Assembly (NCBI GenBank): GCA_964600965.1
Contig: CAZRLO010000001.1
Location: 1 to 64,000, forward strand
Source: UBA5972 sp964600965
GTDB taxonomy: Bacteria > Pseudomonadota > Alphaproteobacteria > Rhodobacterales > Rhodobacteraceae
Reading direction: 5' to 3'
DNA length: 64,000 bases
Shown here: one piece after another, positions 8,353-17,292 of the stretch
Layout of the letters: each line of letters begins with the position of its first letter
Numbering within the stretch: the stretch's first letter is position 1
Notes under the pieces: model-generated
Told to the model about the DNA's origin: nothing
Seen by the model: only the letters and a program-made list of their open reading frames with translations
The model's database searches: none
Position numbers and translations under genes: made by a program

Positions 8353-9852
8353 TCATGGGTCGCGATCTGCCAGCCAGCCCGCGAGCCGCGTGATTTCATC
8401 GGCGCTCATTCGCAGGCCGCATTTGGTGCGCCGCCAGATGACGTCGTCCACCGTTTCGGCCCATTCGTGATCGCAGAGCCAGCGCAGTTCGGCCTCCAGC
8501 AATCCGCCGCCGAAATCTTCGGCCACGTCGTCGATGTCGCCAAGCACGCGCCAGGATTGCGTACCGTAACCCGAAAAAAGCCTCTCGGCGTTGCGACGGG
8601 TCAGGAATGGGTAATCCGCATGCAACCGCACGATCTGCGCCTCGCGCTGGTCGATCATGAAATCACCACCGGGCAGCGGCGCGTTGCTGGTCCAGTCGGC
8701 GGCATTCAGCGGCAGATACCTGCCCAATGCACCAACGACCTGTTCGGCCAGTTTGCGGTAGGTGGTGATCTTGCCGCCATAGACGCTGATCAATGGCAAC
8801 GCGCCGTCGGCGTCCGCGATCTCCAAATGATAGTCGCGCGATGCCTCGCTCGGATTCTTGTCGCCTGCATCATCCAGTGGCCGGACCCCGGCGAACGACC
8901 ATACGATATCGTCCGCGCGGATCGGTTCCCGAAAATATTCAGATGCCGCGGAACACAGGTATTCGGCTTCGCTGGCCGTGCAGGTCGCCGATGCCGGGTC
9001 GCCCGCGTGATCCCGGTCGGTCGTGCCGATCAGCGTGAAATCCTGCTGGTACGGGATGGCGAAGATGATCCGGCCATCGGCGTTCTGAAAAAAATATGCC
9101 CGGTTGTGATCGAACAATCGCGCGGTGACGATGTGCGAGCCGCGCACCAGACGGATCGGATCGTTGGCCGGCTGACCGACCGCCGCTTCCAGCACCTGAT
9201 TGACCCATGGCCCGGCGGCGTTGACGACCGCCCGCGCCCCGAGAAAACGGCGCTTGCGGGTGCGCCGGTTCTCAACCTCGACCTGCCAGCGTTCGCCGTC
9301 GCGCCGCGCCGCGATCACTCTGGTCCGGGTCAGGATCGATGCGCCCCGGTCCGCCGCGTCGCGCGCATTCAGCACAACGAGGCGGGCGTCATCGACCGCC
9401 ACATCCGAGAACTCGAATGCCTTCCTGAAACCGGGGCGCAAAACCCTGCCCGCCGGGTCCACCGTCAGATCCAGGGTTCTGGTCGGTGGCAGCAACCGCC
9501 GTCCGCCGAGGTGATCGTAGATGAAAAGCCCCAGCCGCAACAGCCAGGCCGGTCGTGCGCCCGGCGTGAATGGCAGCACGAACCGCATCGGGCGCGCGAT
9601 ATGGGGCATGTTGCCCAGCAGGACTTCGCGTTCGCGCAACGCCTTGCGAACCAGCCGGAACGCATATTGCTCCAGATATCGAAGCCCGCCATGAAACAGC
9701 TTGGTCGACGCAGACGACGTGGCGGATGCCAGATCGTCCATCTCGCACAGAACCACATTCAGGCCGCGCCCGGCGGCATCGCGGGCGATGCCGGCACCGT
9801 TGACCCCGCCGCCGATGATCAGCAGGTCGAATTCCTGTTCGTTTTCACCCAC
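8353..9852 (-). CDS. glpD: glycerol-3-phosphate dehydrogenase (quinone-linked, FAD)
   Basis: Membrane-associated flavoenzyme that oxidises glycerol-3-phosphate to dihydroxyacetone phosphate and passes electrons to quinone. At 499 aa it is the homodimeric GlpD type. The FAD-binding motif IIGGGVNGAGIARDAAGRG is at the N-terminus, followed by SSASTKLFHGGLRYLEQ, the DAO-family region, and a C-terminal domain with VYGGKITTYRKLAE. It precedes glpK in transcription, so the product of GlpK is its substrate. Confidence 0.97.
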   Translation of the reverse strand: MGENEQEFDLLIIGGGVNGAGIARDAAGRGLNVVLCEMDDLASATSSASTKLFHGGLRYLEQYAFRLVRKALREREVLLGNMPHIARPMRFVLPFTPGARPAWLLRLGLFIYDHLGGRRLLPPTRTLDLTVDPAGRVLRPGFRKAFEFSDVAVDDARLVVLNARDAADRGASILTRTRVIAARRDGERWQVEVENRRTRKRRFLGARAVVNAAGPWVNQVLEAAVGQPANDPIRLVRGSHIVTARLFDHNRAYFFQNADGRIIFAIPYQQDFTLIGTTDRDHAGDPASATCTASEAEYLCSAASEYFREPIRADDIVWSFAGVRPLDDAGDKNPSEASRDYHLEIADADGALPLISVYGGKITTYRKLAEQVVGALGRYLPLNAADWTSNAPLPGGDFMIDQREAQIVRLHADYPFLTRRNAERLFSGYGTQSWRVLGDIDDVAEDFGGGLLEAELRWLCDHEWAETVDDVIWRRTKCGLRMSADEITRLAGWLADRDP

Positions 9853-10006
9853 CTGAATCCCCGGCGCAAATCATCGTGCCAGTTAAGGGCAATGGTTTGC
9901 GACATCAACGGTGATTTGGGATTGCGGGCATTCCTCGGCGATTGCATCGTCGGAAAATTTCGCCCAAAGTCATTTTCAAACCGGGTATCGGCAAGGGGAT
10001 GGATCG

Positions 10007-11119
10007 ATGAAGACTCAGGCAGCGGTAGCGTTGGAAGCGGGCAAAAAGCTGGAAGTCATGGAGGTCAATCTTGACGGCCCGCGCGCGGGCGAGGTGCTGG
10101 TGGAAATCAAGGCGACCGGCATCTGCCATACCGACGAATTCACGCTGTCCGGGGCCGATCCCGAAGGGATGTTTCCCGCGATTCTGGGGCACGAGGGCGC
10201 GGGCGTCGTGCTGGAATGCGGCCCGGGCGTCACCTCGGTGAAACCGGGTGATCACGTGATCCCGCTTTACACGCCGGAATGCCGGGAATGCGAATACTGC
10301 CTGAACCCCAAGACCAATCTTTGCCAGTCGATCCGCGCAACGCAGGGGCAGGGCCTGATGCCCGACGGCACGTCGCGGTTCTCGATGCCGGACGGCACGC
10401 CGATCCTGCATTACATGGGCTGCTCGACATTTGCGAACCACACCGTTCTACCGGAAATCGCGCTGGCCAAAGTGCGCAAGGACGCCCCGTTCGACAAGAT
10501 CTGTTATATCGGCTGCGGCGTAACCACCGGGCTGGGGGCGGTGATGAATACTGCAAAGGTCGAACAGGGATCAACGGCGATCGTTTTCGGGCTGGGTGGT
10601 ATCGGGCTGAACGTGGTTCAGGGCCTTCGACTGGCGGGTGCCGATCAGATCGTGGGCGTCGACCTGAACCCGGCCAAGGTCGATATGGCGACCAGATTCG
10701 GCATGACCGATTTTGTCAATCCGGCCGAAATTGACGGCGATCTGGTCGGTCATCTGGTCGAACTGACCGGCGGCGGCGGCGATTACACGTTTGACGCAAC
10801 CGGCAACGTCGGCGCGATGCGCACCGCGCTGGAGGCGGCGCACAAGGGTTGGGGCGAAAGCGTGATCATCGGTGTCGCCCCTGCCGGTGCCGAGATTTCC
10901 ACACGACCCTTCCAACTGGTCACCGGGCGGGTCTGGCGTGGCACGGCGTTTGGCGGCGCAAGGGGGCGGACCGACGTGCCGAAAATCGTTGACTGGTACA
11001 TGCAGGGCAAGATCGAGATCGACCCCATGATCACCCACAAACTGTCGCTGGACGAGATCAACAAGGGCTTTGAGCTGATGCACGCGGGCGAAAGCATTCG
11101 GGCAGTCGTGGAGTTTTGA
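10007..11119 (+). CDS. frmA: S-(hydroxymethyl)glutathione dehydrogenase (class III ADH)
   Basis: Oxidises the spontaneous adduct of formaldehyde and glutathione to S-formylglutathione with NAD. The 370-aa protein has catalytic zinc ligands in TGICHTDE and GHEGAG, structural zinc cysteines in CRECEYCLNPKTNLC, the class III signature around CSTFANHTV, and the NAD motif GLGGIGLNV. The ATG at 10007 has AAGGGG upstream and gives the family start MKTQAAVA; longer forms are unlikely. The next gene on the strand is fghA, the following step in formaldehyde detoxification. Confidence 0.97.
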   Translation: MKTQAAVALEAGKKLEVMEVNLDGPRAGEVLVEIKATGICHTDEFTLSGADPEGMFPAILGHEGAGVVLECGPGVTSVKPGDHVIPLYTPECRECEYCLNPKTNLCQSIRATQGQGLMPDGTSRFSMPDGTPILHYMGCSTFANHTVLPEIALAKVRKDAPFDKICYIGCGVTTGLGAVMNTAKVEQGSTAIVFGLGGIGLNVVQGLRLAGADQIVGVDLNPAKVDMATRFGMTDFVNPAEIDGDLVGHLVELTGGGGDYTFDATGNVGAMRTALEAAHKGWGESVIIGVAPAGAEISTRPFQLVTGRVWRGTAFGGARGRTDVPKIVDWYMQGKIEIDPMITHKLSLDEINKGFELMHAGESIRAVVEF

Positions 11120-11135
11120 GGGCAGCGCCCGCCGT

Positions 11136-11154
11136 CGTGCCAGCGGCACGTTTT
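11136..11154 (+). terminator. Rho-independent terminator after frmA
   Basis: A 6-bp stem (CGTGCC/GGCACG) with a 3-nt loop followed by TTTT lies 16 bp after the frmA stop. It suggests frmA can end here and that fghA, about 280 bp on, has its own promoter in the remaining spacer, where I recognise no other element. Confidence 0.6.
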
Positions 11155-11418
11155 CTGCGTGACGGGCAGGCAGGCGCCGACAGGTGATGCCGCCGGGCCT
11201 GATGATGAAAGTGGCGTGCCACAGATTGATGCGGGCCGGTGTCATGCCGAGGCCACTAAAGCGAAGTCGGAAAGTCATGATCGTTTGATCGCCATCAAAT
11301 TGATCCCGCCGAGATGCTGGTCGGCGGGGCGTCAACCCGCACCGCCAATCCGGCAATCAGCAATTGATTCCACGTCGGATTCTGTTTACGCGAATGGTGT
11401 AATCCGGGGGGCTGGTCC

Positions 11419-12252
11419 ATGAAAATCATCTCTGAAAACAGGTGCTTTGGCGGCGTTCAGGGGGTCTATTCCCACGCTTCGGCATCCTGCAAATGCACCA
11501 TGACCTTCGGGTTGTTCCAGCCGGCCGAGGCGCGGCATCGCAAGGTACCGGTGCTGTGGTACCTGTCCGGCCTTACCTGCACGCACGAAAACGCGATGGC
11601 CAAGGCCGGGGCGCAAGCCTGGGCGGCACGCCACGGGATCGCCCTGGTTTTCCCCGACACCTCGCCGCGCGGCGGCGGCGTGCCCGATGACGAGGATTTC
11701 GCCCTTGGACAGGGTGCCGGGTTTTACGTGAACGCGACGCGGGACCCCTGGGCGACGCATTTTCGGATGTGGGACTACGTCACCATGGATTTGCCGGACC
11801 TGCTGTTTGACGCATTCAGGCTCGACCCGGCGAGGCAGGGCATCACCGGCCATTCCATGGGCGGGCATGGCGCGTTGACGATCGCCATGGCGCACCCCGA
11901 TCGGTTCCGGTCCGTTTCCGCCTTTGCGCCGATCGCGCATCCCACGGCAACCGACTGGGGCCGAAACCAGTTTTCCGCCTATCTTGGTGCCGATGAATCC
12001 GATTGGGCGCGACATGACGCAACCCTTGTGATGCAGGAATACGGGTTTGCCGGCCCGATCCTGATCGATCAGGGCACCAACGACCAGTTTCTGGAAAATC
12101 TGCGCCCCGAATCCCTGGCGGACGCAATGGCGGCGCGGCGGCAAAGCTCGGTCCTCCGGATGCAAGACGGGTACGATCACTCGTACTTTTTTGTCGCGTC
12201 CTTCATGAGGGACCACGTCGCGTTTCATGCGACGGCCTTCGCGGACGAATGA
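11419..12252 (+). CDS. fghA: S-formylglutathione hydrolase
   Basis: Esterase-D family serine hydrolase that splits S-formylglutathione into formate and glutathione. The 277-aa protein has the nucleophile motif GHSMGGHGAL, the oxyanion region WYLSGLTCTHENAM, and the C-terminal catalytic His in DGYDHSYFFV with Asp in IDQGTNDQF. It follows frmA, so both steps of glutathione-dependent formaldehyde oxidation are encoded together. Its stop overlaps the next gene by ATGA. Confidence 0.97.
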   Translation: MKIISENRCFGGVQGVYSHASASCKCTMTFGLFQPAEARHRKVPVLWYLSGLTCTHENAMAKAGAQAWAARHGIALVFPDTSPRGGGVPDDEDFALGQGAGFYVNATRDPWATHFRMWDYVTMDLPDLLFDAFRLDPARQGITGHSMGGHGALTIAMAHPDRFRSVSAFAPIAHPTATDWGRNQFSAYLGADESDWARHDATLVMQEYGFAGPILIDQGTNDQFLENLRPESLADAMAARRQSSVLRMQDGYDHSYFFVASFMRDHVAFHATAFADE

Positions 12253-12704
12253 TGGGCGCGATCTACGTCGACGCCGATGCATGCCCCGTCAAGGCCGAGG
12301 CCCTGAAAGTCGCGGAACGCCACGGCATCGAGGTGATCATCGTTTCCAATGGCGGTATCCGACCAAACCCGCATCCGCTGGTCAGAACGGTCGTCGTCGA
12401 TGACGGCCCGGATGTCGCCGACAAGTGGATCGCCGATCGATGTGGCCCGGGCGATATCGTGGTTACCGCAGATATTCCGCTGGCGGCGCGGTGCCTTGAA
12501 GCCGGTGCGGCGGCCATTCGCCACGACGGCGAATTGTTTACCGATGCCAATATCGGCAACCGGCTGGCAATGCGCGATCTGATGGCCGACCTGCGGGCCG
12601 CCGACCCGTTTCGGCAGGGCGGTGGCCGGCCATTTTCACGCGCCGACCGGTCGCGATTTCTGGGGGCGCTGGAACGCCAGATCAACGGTCTGCGCGGGAA
12701 ATAG
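12249..12704 (+). CDS. yaiI: YaiI/YqxD (DUF188) family protein
   Basis: A 151-aa protein of the UPF0178 family, recognised by IYVDADACPVKAEALKVA at the N-terminus, the internal DGPDVADKWIADR, and VVTADIPLAARCLEAGA. The fold is PIN-like with conserved acidic residues, which suggests metal-dependent nuclease activity, but no function is established. The start overlaps the fghA stop. Its stop codon is immediately followed, in the same frame, by the zwf remnant, so this gene sits at the edge of a deletion or rearrangement. Confidence 0.9.
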   Translation: MMGAIYVDADACPVKAEALKVAERHGIEVIIVSNGGIRPNPHPLVRTVVVDDGPDVADKWIADRCGPGDIVVTADIPLAARCLEAGAAAIRHDGELFTDANIGNRLAMRDLMADLRAADPFRQGGGRPFSRADRSRFLGALERQINGLRGK

Positions 12705-12884
12705 GGGGCTCCCGACCCGCACCCTAGCGAATGGCGTAACCGATGGCGGGTTGATCCGATCATCGCGGGCTGGCAGGAAGGTGTGCAGCAACCCTCGGCC
12801 TTTGACACCGGCGGCGCCGGGTCCGAGGATGCGCTGATGCCGATGCACCGCGACGGGCGGCGACGGCACGAGATCGGGGCGTGA
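12705..12884 (+). pseudogene. zwf: C-terminal remnant of glucose-6-phosphate dehydrogenase (zwf)
   Basis: Directly after the yaiI stop, the same frame stays open for about 59 codons and reads like the end of a Zwf protein: EWRNRWRVDPIIAGWQ, then SEDALMPMHRDGRRRHEIGA and a stop. Zwf proteins of this order end with a similar pattern (a W-R-W-x-D-x-I stretch, a glycine-rich turn, then a short R-D-G-R-x-W/R-x-E tail). There is no start codon or catalytic domain, so only the last tenth of the gene is left. Its TGA overlaps the pgl start, the coupling expected of an intact zwf-pgl operon. A full zwf may exist elsewhere in the genome. Confidence 0.8.
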
Positions 12885-13588
12885 TGGCTGTTTGGGTTCA
12901 CTATAAAGACGCGGCAACACAAGCCCAAAACCTTGCCCGGGTCGTGGCCGGAAAATTGGCTGGGGTGCTGGCGGCAAAGGGCCGGGCCACGCTGGCAGTT
13001 CCCGGCGGCACCACACCCGAGGCGTTTCTGCGCATATTGTCCGGCGCGGATATCGGCTGGGACCGCGTGTCGGTCCTGTTGACGGACGAACGTTTCGTGC
13101 CCGAAGATTCGGATCGCTCGAACACCCGGTTGCTGCGCAGCACCTTGATGCAGGGGCCGGCGGCTGCGGCCGGTCTGGTACCGCTATACCGTCACGCGCC
13201 GCAGCCCGAGGACGTGCTGGCCGCCCTGGGCCAAGGTATTCGCGCGGTATTGCCGCTGGATATCTGCGTGCTGGGCATGGGGGCAGACATGCACGTCGCC
13301 AGCCTGTTGCCCGGTGCCGACCGGCTGGCCGAGGCGCTGTCCCCGGAATGCAACGATGTTTTGCTGCCCATGCGCGCGACCGAAACACCCGAACCGCGTC
13401 TGACGCTGACCGCATCCGTTTTGCGGGCCGCGCCATCGCTGCATCTGCTGATACAGGGCAAAGACAAACTTCGCGCACTGAAAAAGGCCGAAAGGCCGGG
13501 ACCGGCAACCGAGTCCCCGGTGCGCTCCATCCTGACCGCATCCGGCGAGGTGACGGTCCATTACACGGCAACAGCGGGGGCGGCATGA
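12884..13588 (+). CDS. pgl: 6-phosphogluconolactonase
   Basis: Hydrolyses 6-phosphogluconolactone to 6-phosphogluconate. The 234-aa protein has the sugar-phosphate-isomerase-like N-terminal motif LAVPGGTTPEAFL, the segment VLLTDERFVPEDSDRSN, and the active-site region GMGADMHVASLLPG. In most homologues the last reads GMGxDGHTASLFP, so Gly before the His is Met here. The ATG at 12884 overlaps the stop of the zwf remnant, and its own stop overlaps edd (ATGA). It is the first intact gene of an Entner-Doudoroff operon. Confidence 0.95.
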   Translation: MAVWVHYKDAATQAQNLARVVAGKLAGVLAAKGRATLAVPGGTTPEAFLRILSGADIGWDRVSVLLTDERFVPEDSDRSNTRLLRSTLMQGPAAAAGLVPLYRHAPQPEDVLAALGQGIRAVLPLDICVLGMGADMHVASLLPGADRLAEALSPECNDVLLPMRATETPEPRLTLTASVLRAAPSLHLLIQGKDKLRALKKAERPGPATESPVRSILTASGEVTVHYTATAGAA

Positions 13589-15396
13589 AGCTCAACCAGA
13601 CCATCCGGCGGGTGACCGACCGGATCATCGAACGCAGCGCCGACACCCGTGGACACTATCTGGCACGGATGGGCGACGCTGGCCGGAAAGGTCCGGCGCG
13701 GGCGCATCTTTCGTGTTCGGGTCAGGCCCATGCCTATGCGGGTGCGGGCGCGGATCAGGCGTCGCTGGCCACGCAATCGGCGGGCAATCTTGGCATTCTC
13801 ACCAGCTATAACGACATGCTGAGCGCGCATCAGCCGTTTGAGCGCTTTCCGGATCTCATCAAACAGGCGGCCCGCGAGGCTGGCGGCACGGCACAGGTTG
13901 CGGGCGGGGTTCCGGCGATGTGCGACGGGGTTACCCAGGGCGAGACCGGGATGGAGCTGAGCCTGTTTTCGCGCGACATCATCGCGATGGCGGCGGGCGT
14001 TGCGCTTTCGCACAATACGTTCGACGCTGCGGTCTACCTTGGCGTCTGCGACAAGATCGTGCCGGGACTGGTAATTGCCGCACAGACTTTTGGCCACCTG
14101 CCAGCGGTATTCCTGCCTGCGGGGCCGATGGTCTCCGGCCTGTCGAACGAGGAAAAGTCCGAGGCGCGCCAACGCTTTGCTGCGGGCCAATCCACCCGCG
14201 CCGAACTGATGGCGGCGGAAATGGCGGCCTATCACGGCCCGGGCACCTGCACGTTTTACGGCACCGCCAACACCAATCAGATGCTGATGGAGCTGATGGG
14301 CCTGCACCTGCCGGGCGCCAGTTTCGTCAATCCGAACACGCCGTTGCGCGATGCGCTGACGGTCGCGGGGGCCAAACGGGCACTGCACCTTTCGGCGCTT
14401 GGCGACACGTATGTTCCGGTCTGCGATATCCTGATCGAACAGGCCTTCGTTAACGGGATTGTCGGCCTCAACGCTACCGGAGGGTCCACCAACCTGCTGA
14501 TCCACCTGATCGCAATGGCGCGCGCGGGCGGCATACTGCTTGACTGGGAGGATTTTGCCGACATCTCGTCCGTCACCCCGCTGATCGCGCGGGTCTATCC
14601 CAACGGGCTGGCCGACGTGAATGCGTTCCATGCGGCGGGCGGGCTTGGCACGATGATCGACGGCTTGCTTGACGCGGGACTGCTGCACGAAGATGTGGCC
14701 ACAATCGCGGGGCACGGCCTGCGGCATTATACCCGGGAACCAAAGCTGAAAGATGGTGTGCTTTCGTGGGAACCCGGTGCCCGGAAAAGCCTGAACCGCA
14801 AAATCCTGCGCGCGCCGTCGGACCCGTTCCAGTCAACCGGCGGTCTGGCGCGGCTTGCGGGCAATCTGGGCGCGGGGGTGATGAAGATATCGGCCGTTGC
14901 CCCCGAACACCGGGTGGTCACGGCCCGCGCGGCGGTGTTTGACGATCAGGCCACGGTCAAGGCCGCGTTCAAGGCCGGAGAACTGAACCGCGACGTGATC
15001 GTCGTCGTGCGCTTTCAGGGCCCCAGGGCCAACGGCATGCCCGAGCTGCATTCGCTGACCCCGGTTCTGAAACTGCTGCAAGGGCGCGGCCACAAGGTGG
15101 CGCTGGTCACCGACGGACGCATGTCCGGCGCATCGGGTTCGGTCCCCGCCGCGATCCATGTCAGCCCCGAGGCACTGGAAGGCGGGCCGATTGCCCGGCT
15201 CAGGGACGGCGATCTGATGCGTGTCGACGCCGATGCCGGCACGCTGGAGGTTCTGGGCAAGGACGTGCTTGACCGCCCCGCCGCGACGGCCGATCTGGCG
15301 GCCAACGAAACCGGCACCGGACGCGAATTGTTCGCGCTGTTTCGCCGCAACGTCGGTTCCGCCGATTCCGGTGCCTCGGTGTTTGGAGACGGATGA
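13585..15396 (+). CDS. edd: phosphogluconate dehydratase
   Basis: Dehydrates 6-phosphogluconate to 2-keto-3-deoxy-6-phosphogluconate, the first dedicated step of the Entner-Doudoroff pathway. At 603 aa it has the normal length of the IlvD/Edd family. Visible landmarks are SYNDMLSAHQP, GVPAMCDGVTQGETGMELSL, YLGVCDKIVPG (Fe-S cluster region), NATGGSTN, and the C-terminal VTDGRMSGASG. The frame is open well upstream, but the ATG overlapping the pgl stop gives the family start MKLNQTIRRVTDRI. Its stop overlaps eda. Confidence 0.97.
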   Translation: MKLNQTIRRVTDRIIERSADTRGHYLARMGDAGRKGPARAHLSCSGQAHAYAGAGADQASLATQSAGNLGILTSYNDMLSAHQPFERFPDLIKQAAREAGGTAQVAGGVPAMCDGVTQGETGMELSLFSRDIIAMAAGVALSHNTFDAAVYLGVCDKIVPGLVIAAQTFGHLPAVFLPAGPMVSGLSNEEKSEARQRFAAGQSTRAELMAAEMAAYHGPGTCTFYGTANTNQMLMELMGLHLPGASFVNPNTPLRDALTVAGAKRALHLSALGDTYVPVCDILIEQAFVNGIVGLNATGGSTNLLIHLIAMARAGGILLDWEDFADISSVTPLIARVYPNGLADVNAFHAAGGLGTMIDGLLDAGLLHEDVATIAGHGLRHYTREPKLKDGVLSWEPGARKSLNRKILRAPSDPFQSTGGLARLAGNLGAGVMKISAVAPEHRVVTARAAVFDDQATVKAAFKAGELNRDVIVVVRFQGPRANGMPELHSLTPVLKLLQGRGHKVALVTDGRMSGASGSVPAAIHVSPEALEGGPIARLRDGDLMRVDADAGTLEVLGKDVLDRPAATADLAANETGTGRELFALFRRNVGSADSGASVFGDG

Positions 15397-16040
15397 TGCC
15401 GAACGACATCAGCAAACGTGCCCGCGAAATCTGCCTGCTGGCCCCGATCCTGCCGGTGCTGGTGGTAAGGGACGCGGCGCATGCCCGCCCGCTGGGCGAA
15501 GCGCTGGTCGCAGGCGGGTTGCGGGCGCTGGAAGTGACCCTCAGAACCCCCGCGGCGCTTGAAGTCATCGGCAAGATGGCGGCGGTCAGTGGCGGAATCG
15601 TCGGCGCGGGGACACTGATTACGCCGCAGGATGTTTTTGCCGCGAAAGACGCAGGTGCGGTATTTGGCGTGTCGCCCGGTGCGACCGACGAATTGCTGGC
15701 GGCGTGCCGGCAGGCCGATCTGCCGCTTCTGCCCGGTGCTGCGACCGCGACCGAGGCGATGCGATTGCTGGCGCTTGGATATGACACGCTGAAATTCTTT
15801 CCCGCCGAAGCATCCGGCGGCGCGCCCGCACTGAAGGCCCTCGCCGCGCCCCTGCCCCAAATCGGCTTTTGTCCGACCGGCGGCGTCACCGCAGAGAACG
15901 CCGAGACCTACCTTGGCCTGCCGAACGTGATCTGCGTGGGCGGTTCCTGGGTCGCGCCGCAATCCCTGATCCGGGCGGGGAAGTGGGACGAGATAACGGC
16001 CATGGCCCGCCGCGCATCATCGAGCCGCCCCCTGACGTGA
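15393..16040 (+). CDS. eda: KDPG aldolase (2-keto-3-deoxy-6-phosphogluconate aldolase)
   Basis: Class I aldolase that cleaves KDPG to pyruvate and glyceraldehyde-3-phosphate. The 215-aa TIM-barrel protein has LEVTLRTPAAL (with the catalytic Glu), GAGTLITPQDV, the Schiff-base lysine in TLKFFPAE, and PTGGVTAENA. Two tandem ATG codons are available; the first overlaps the edd stop. With pgl and edd it completes the path from phosphogluconolactone to pyruvate. The 245 bp between this gene and the tRNA contain nothing I recognise. Confidence 0.97.
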   Translation: MMPNDISKRAREICLLAPILPVLVVRDAAHARPLGEALVAGGLRALEVTLRTPAALEVIGKMAAVSGGIVGAGTLITPQDVFAAKDAGAVFGVSPGATDELLAACRQADLPLLPGAATATEAMRLLALGYDTLKFFPAEASGGAPALKALAAPLPQIGFCPTGGVTAENAETYLGLPNVICVGGSWVAPQSLIRAGKWDEITAMARRASSSRPLT

Positions 16041-16285
16041 AGATTGGGCGATTGGCCCGCAAACCATTGGGTGCGCGCAGATTTTGCCGGGGCAAGGTGG
16101 TGGCAAACCGCGCCCGTCCATCGCATCATGGCCGGTGATTGCCGGGCTCTGTTTGCGTCAGCGACAAGGTCCGCCAGAAAACCTGTGACGTGCAGCGGAA
16201 AAAGGCCAGTCTTTGGGTCCGCTATGACTATATCGAAGCAGAAGGGGGCAATTTCCAAATTCGGTGCTTGCCGGGGCGATTGTTT

Positions 16286-16362
16286 TGGTCGGAGTGAGAG
16301 GATTCGAACCTCCGACCCCTGCCTCCCGAAGGCAGTGCTCTACCAGGCTGAGCTACACTCCG
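16286..16362 (-). tRNA. tRNA-Pro (anticodon CGG)
   Basis: On the minus strand the sequence folds as a complete 77-nt tRNA. It has a perfect 7-bp acceptor stem (CGGAGTG/CACTCCG), a D arm with TAGCTCAGCCTGGTAGAGC, an anticodon stem CTGCC/GGCAG around the loop TTCGGGA, and a T arm with GGTTCGAATCC. The 3' CCA is encoded. The anticodon CGG reads the proline codon CCG. It stands alone and is not part of an rRNA operon. Confidence 0.97.
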
Positions 16363-16419
16363 TGACCAACGGTCTGGCGGATACACTTTGATGCTGCGAA
16401 TGGCAAGCGAACAAAGAAG

Positions 16420-17292
16420 TCAGGCGCGCCGGTTTTCACGCCACATGATGAATCCGCCGCTGGCGATGATGATCACCGCGCCGACGGCCGTGTTTGCGTC
16501 CGGTTTCTCCGAAAATATCAGGGTGCCAAACAGGATGGCCCACAGGATCTGCGAATATTGCATCGGCGCGACGATGGCCGCAGGCGCGCGGCGATACGCC
16601 GAAACCATGCACAACGCCGCCAGAAATCCGAACGTCGCCAGCAACGCGCTCCAACCCAGATCGGACGCCCCCATCGGCCGGTAGATCGCGGGCAGGAACA
16701 CCGCCATCGCCAGCAGATTGGCCAGACGCGGGTAAAACAACATGACGGTCATGGTTTCGTCGCGCCCGATTTTCCGCATGACGATGAAAACCAGCGCGCC
16801 GCCGGTGGCACCGGCAATCGCCGCCAGATGGCCGGGTCCGATGGGGCTGATTCCGGGTTGCAGCACGATCAGCACGCCGACAAACCCGGTGGCGACCGCG
16901 ATCCAGCGCCAGCGACCAACCTGCTCTTTCAGGATCGGTGCCGACAACGCGGTCACAAGCAGCGGCGTCGCAAACAGGATGGCATAGGTTTCCGCCAGTT
17001 TCAGCTCGGCAAAGGCGAAATAGATCGAAACCGTGACCGCAATGGACAACGCGGCGCGCAACACCATCCAGCGCGGGTGACGTGGGCGCAGATTGCGTTG
17101 CGAAGGTGTGAAAATCATCAACGCCGCCACCCAGGGAAGGGTGAACAGCGCCGCAAAAAACACGACCTGCACGGCCGGAAACGCGGACCCCAGCAGTTTG
17201 ATGATCGCATCGTGAACAGAGAATAACGCGCACGCCAGCAACCCGAACAACGCGCCGCGCAGGGGTTGCGGGATTTCACGCCCGCTCAACAA
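16420..17292 (-). CDS. DMT superfamily (EamA) transporter
   Basis: A 290-aa inner-membrane protein with about ten hydrophobic helices arranged as two EamA repeats, typical of drug/metabolite exporters of the RhaT/YdcZ type. The second repeat contains RRAPAAIVAPMQYSQILWAI and GTLIFSEKPDANTAVGA, a common EamA end. The substrate is not predictable from sequence. Its start overlaps the end of the GNAT gene by 17 bp, so the two are probably cotranscribed. Confidence 0.9.
   Translation of the reverse strand: MLSGREIPQPLRGALFGLLACALFSVHDAIIKLLGSAFPAVQVVFFAALFTLPWVAALMIFTPSQRNLRPRHPRWMVLRAALSIAVTVSIYFAFAELKLAETYAILFATPLLVTALSAPILKEQVGRWRWIAVATGFVGVLIVLQPGISPIGPGHLAAIAGATGGALVFIVMRKIGRDETMTVMLFYPRLANLLAMAVFLPAIYRPMGASDLGWSALLATFGFLAALCMVSAYRRAPAAIVAPMQYSQILWAILFGTLIFSEKPDANTAVGAVIIIASGGFIMWRENRRA

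Noticed and set aside
8257..10074. 605-codon plus-strand frame opposite glpD
   Set aside because: It is antisense to a complete glpD and has the Arg/Gln/Asp-rich composition of a shadow frame in high-GC DNA.
16044..16391. 115-codon plus-strand frame across the tRNA region
   Set aside because: Its end (SERIRTSDPCLPKAVLYQAE) is the antisense reading of the tRNA-Pro gene, a well-known source of false proteins; the front part has no family resemblance.
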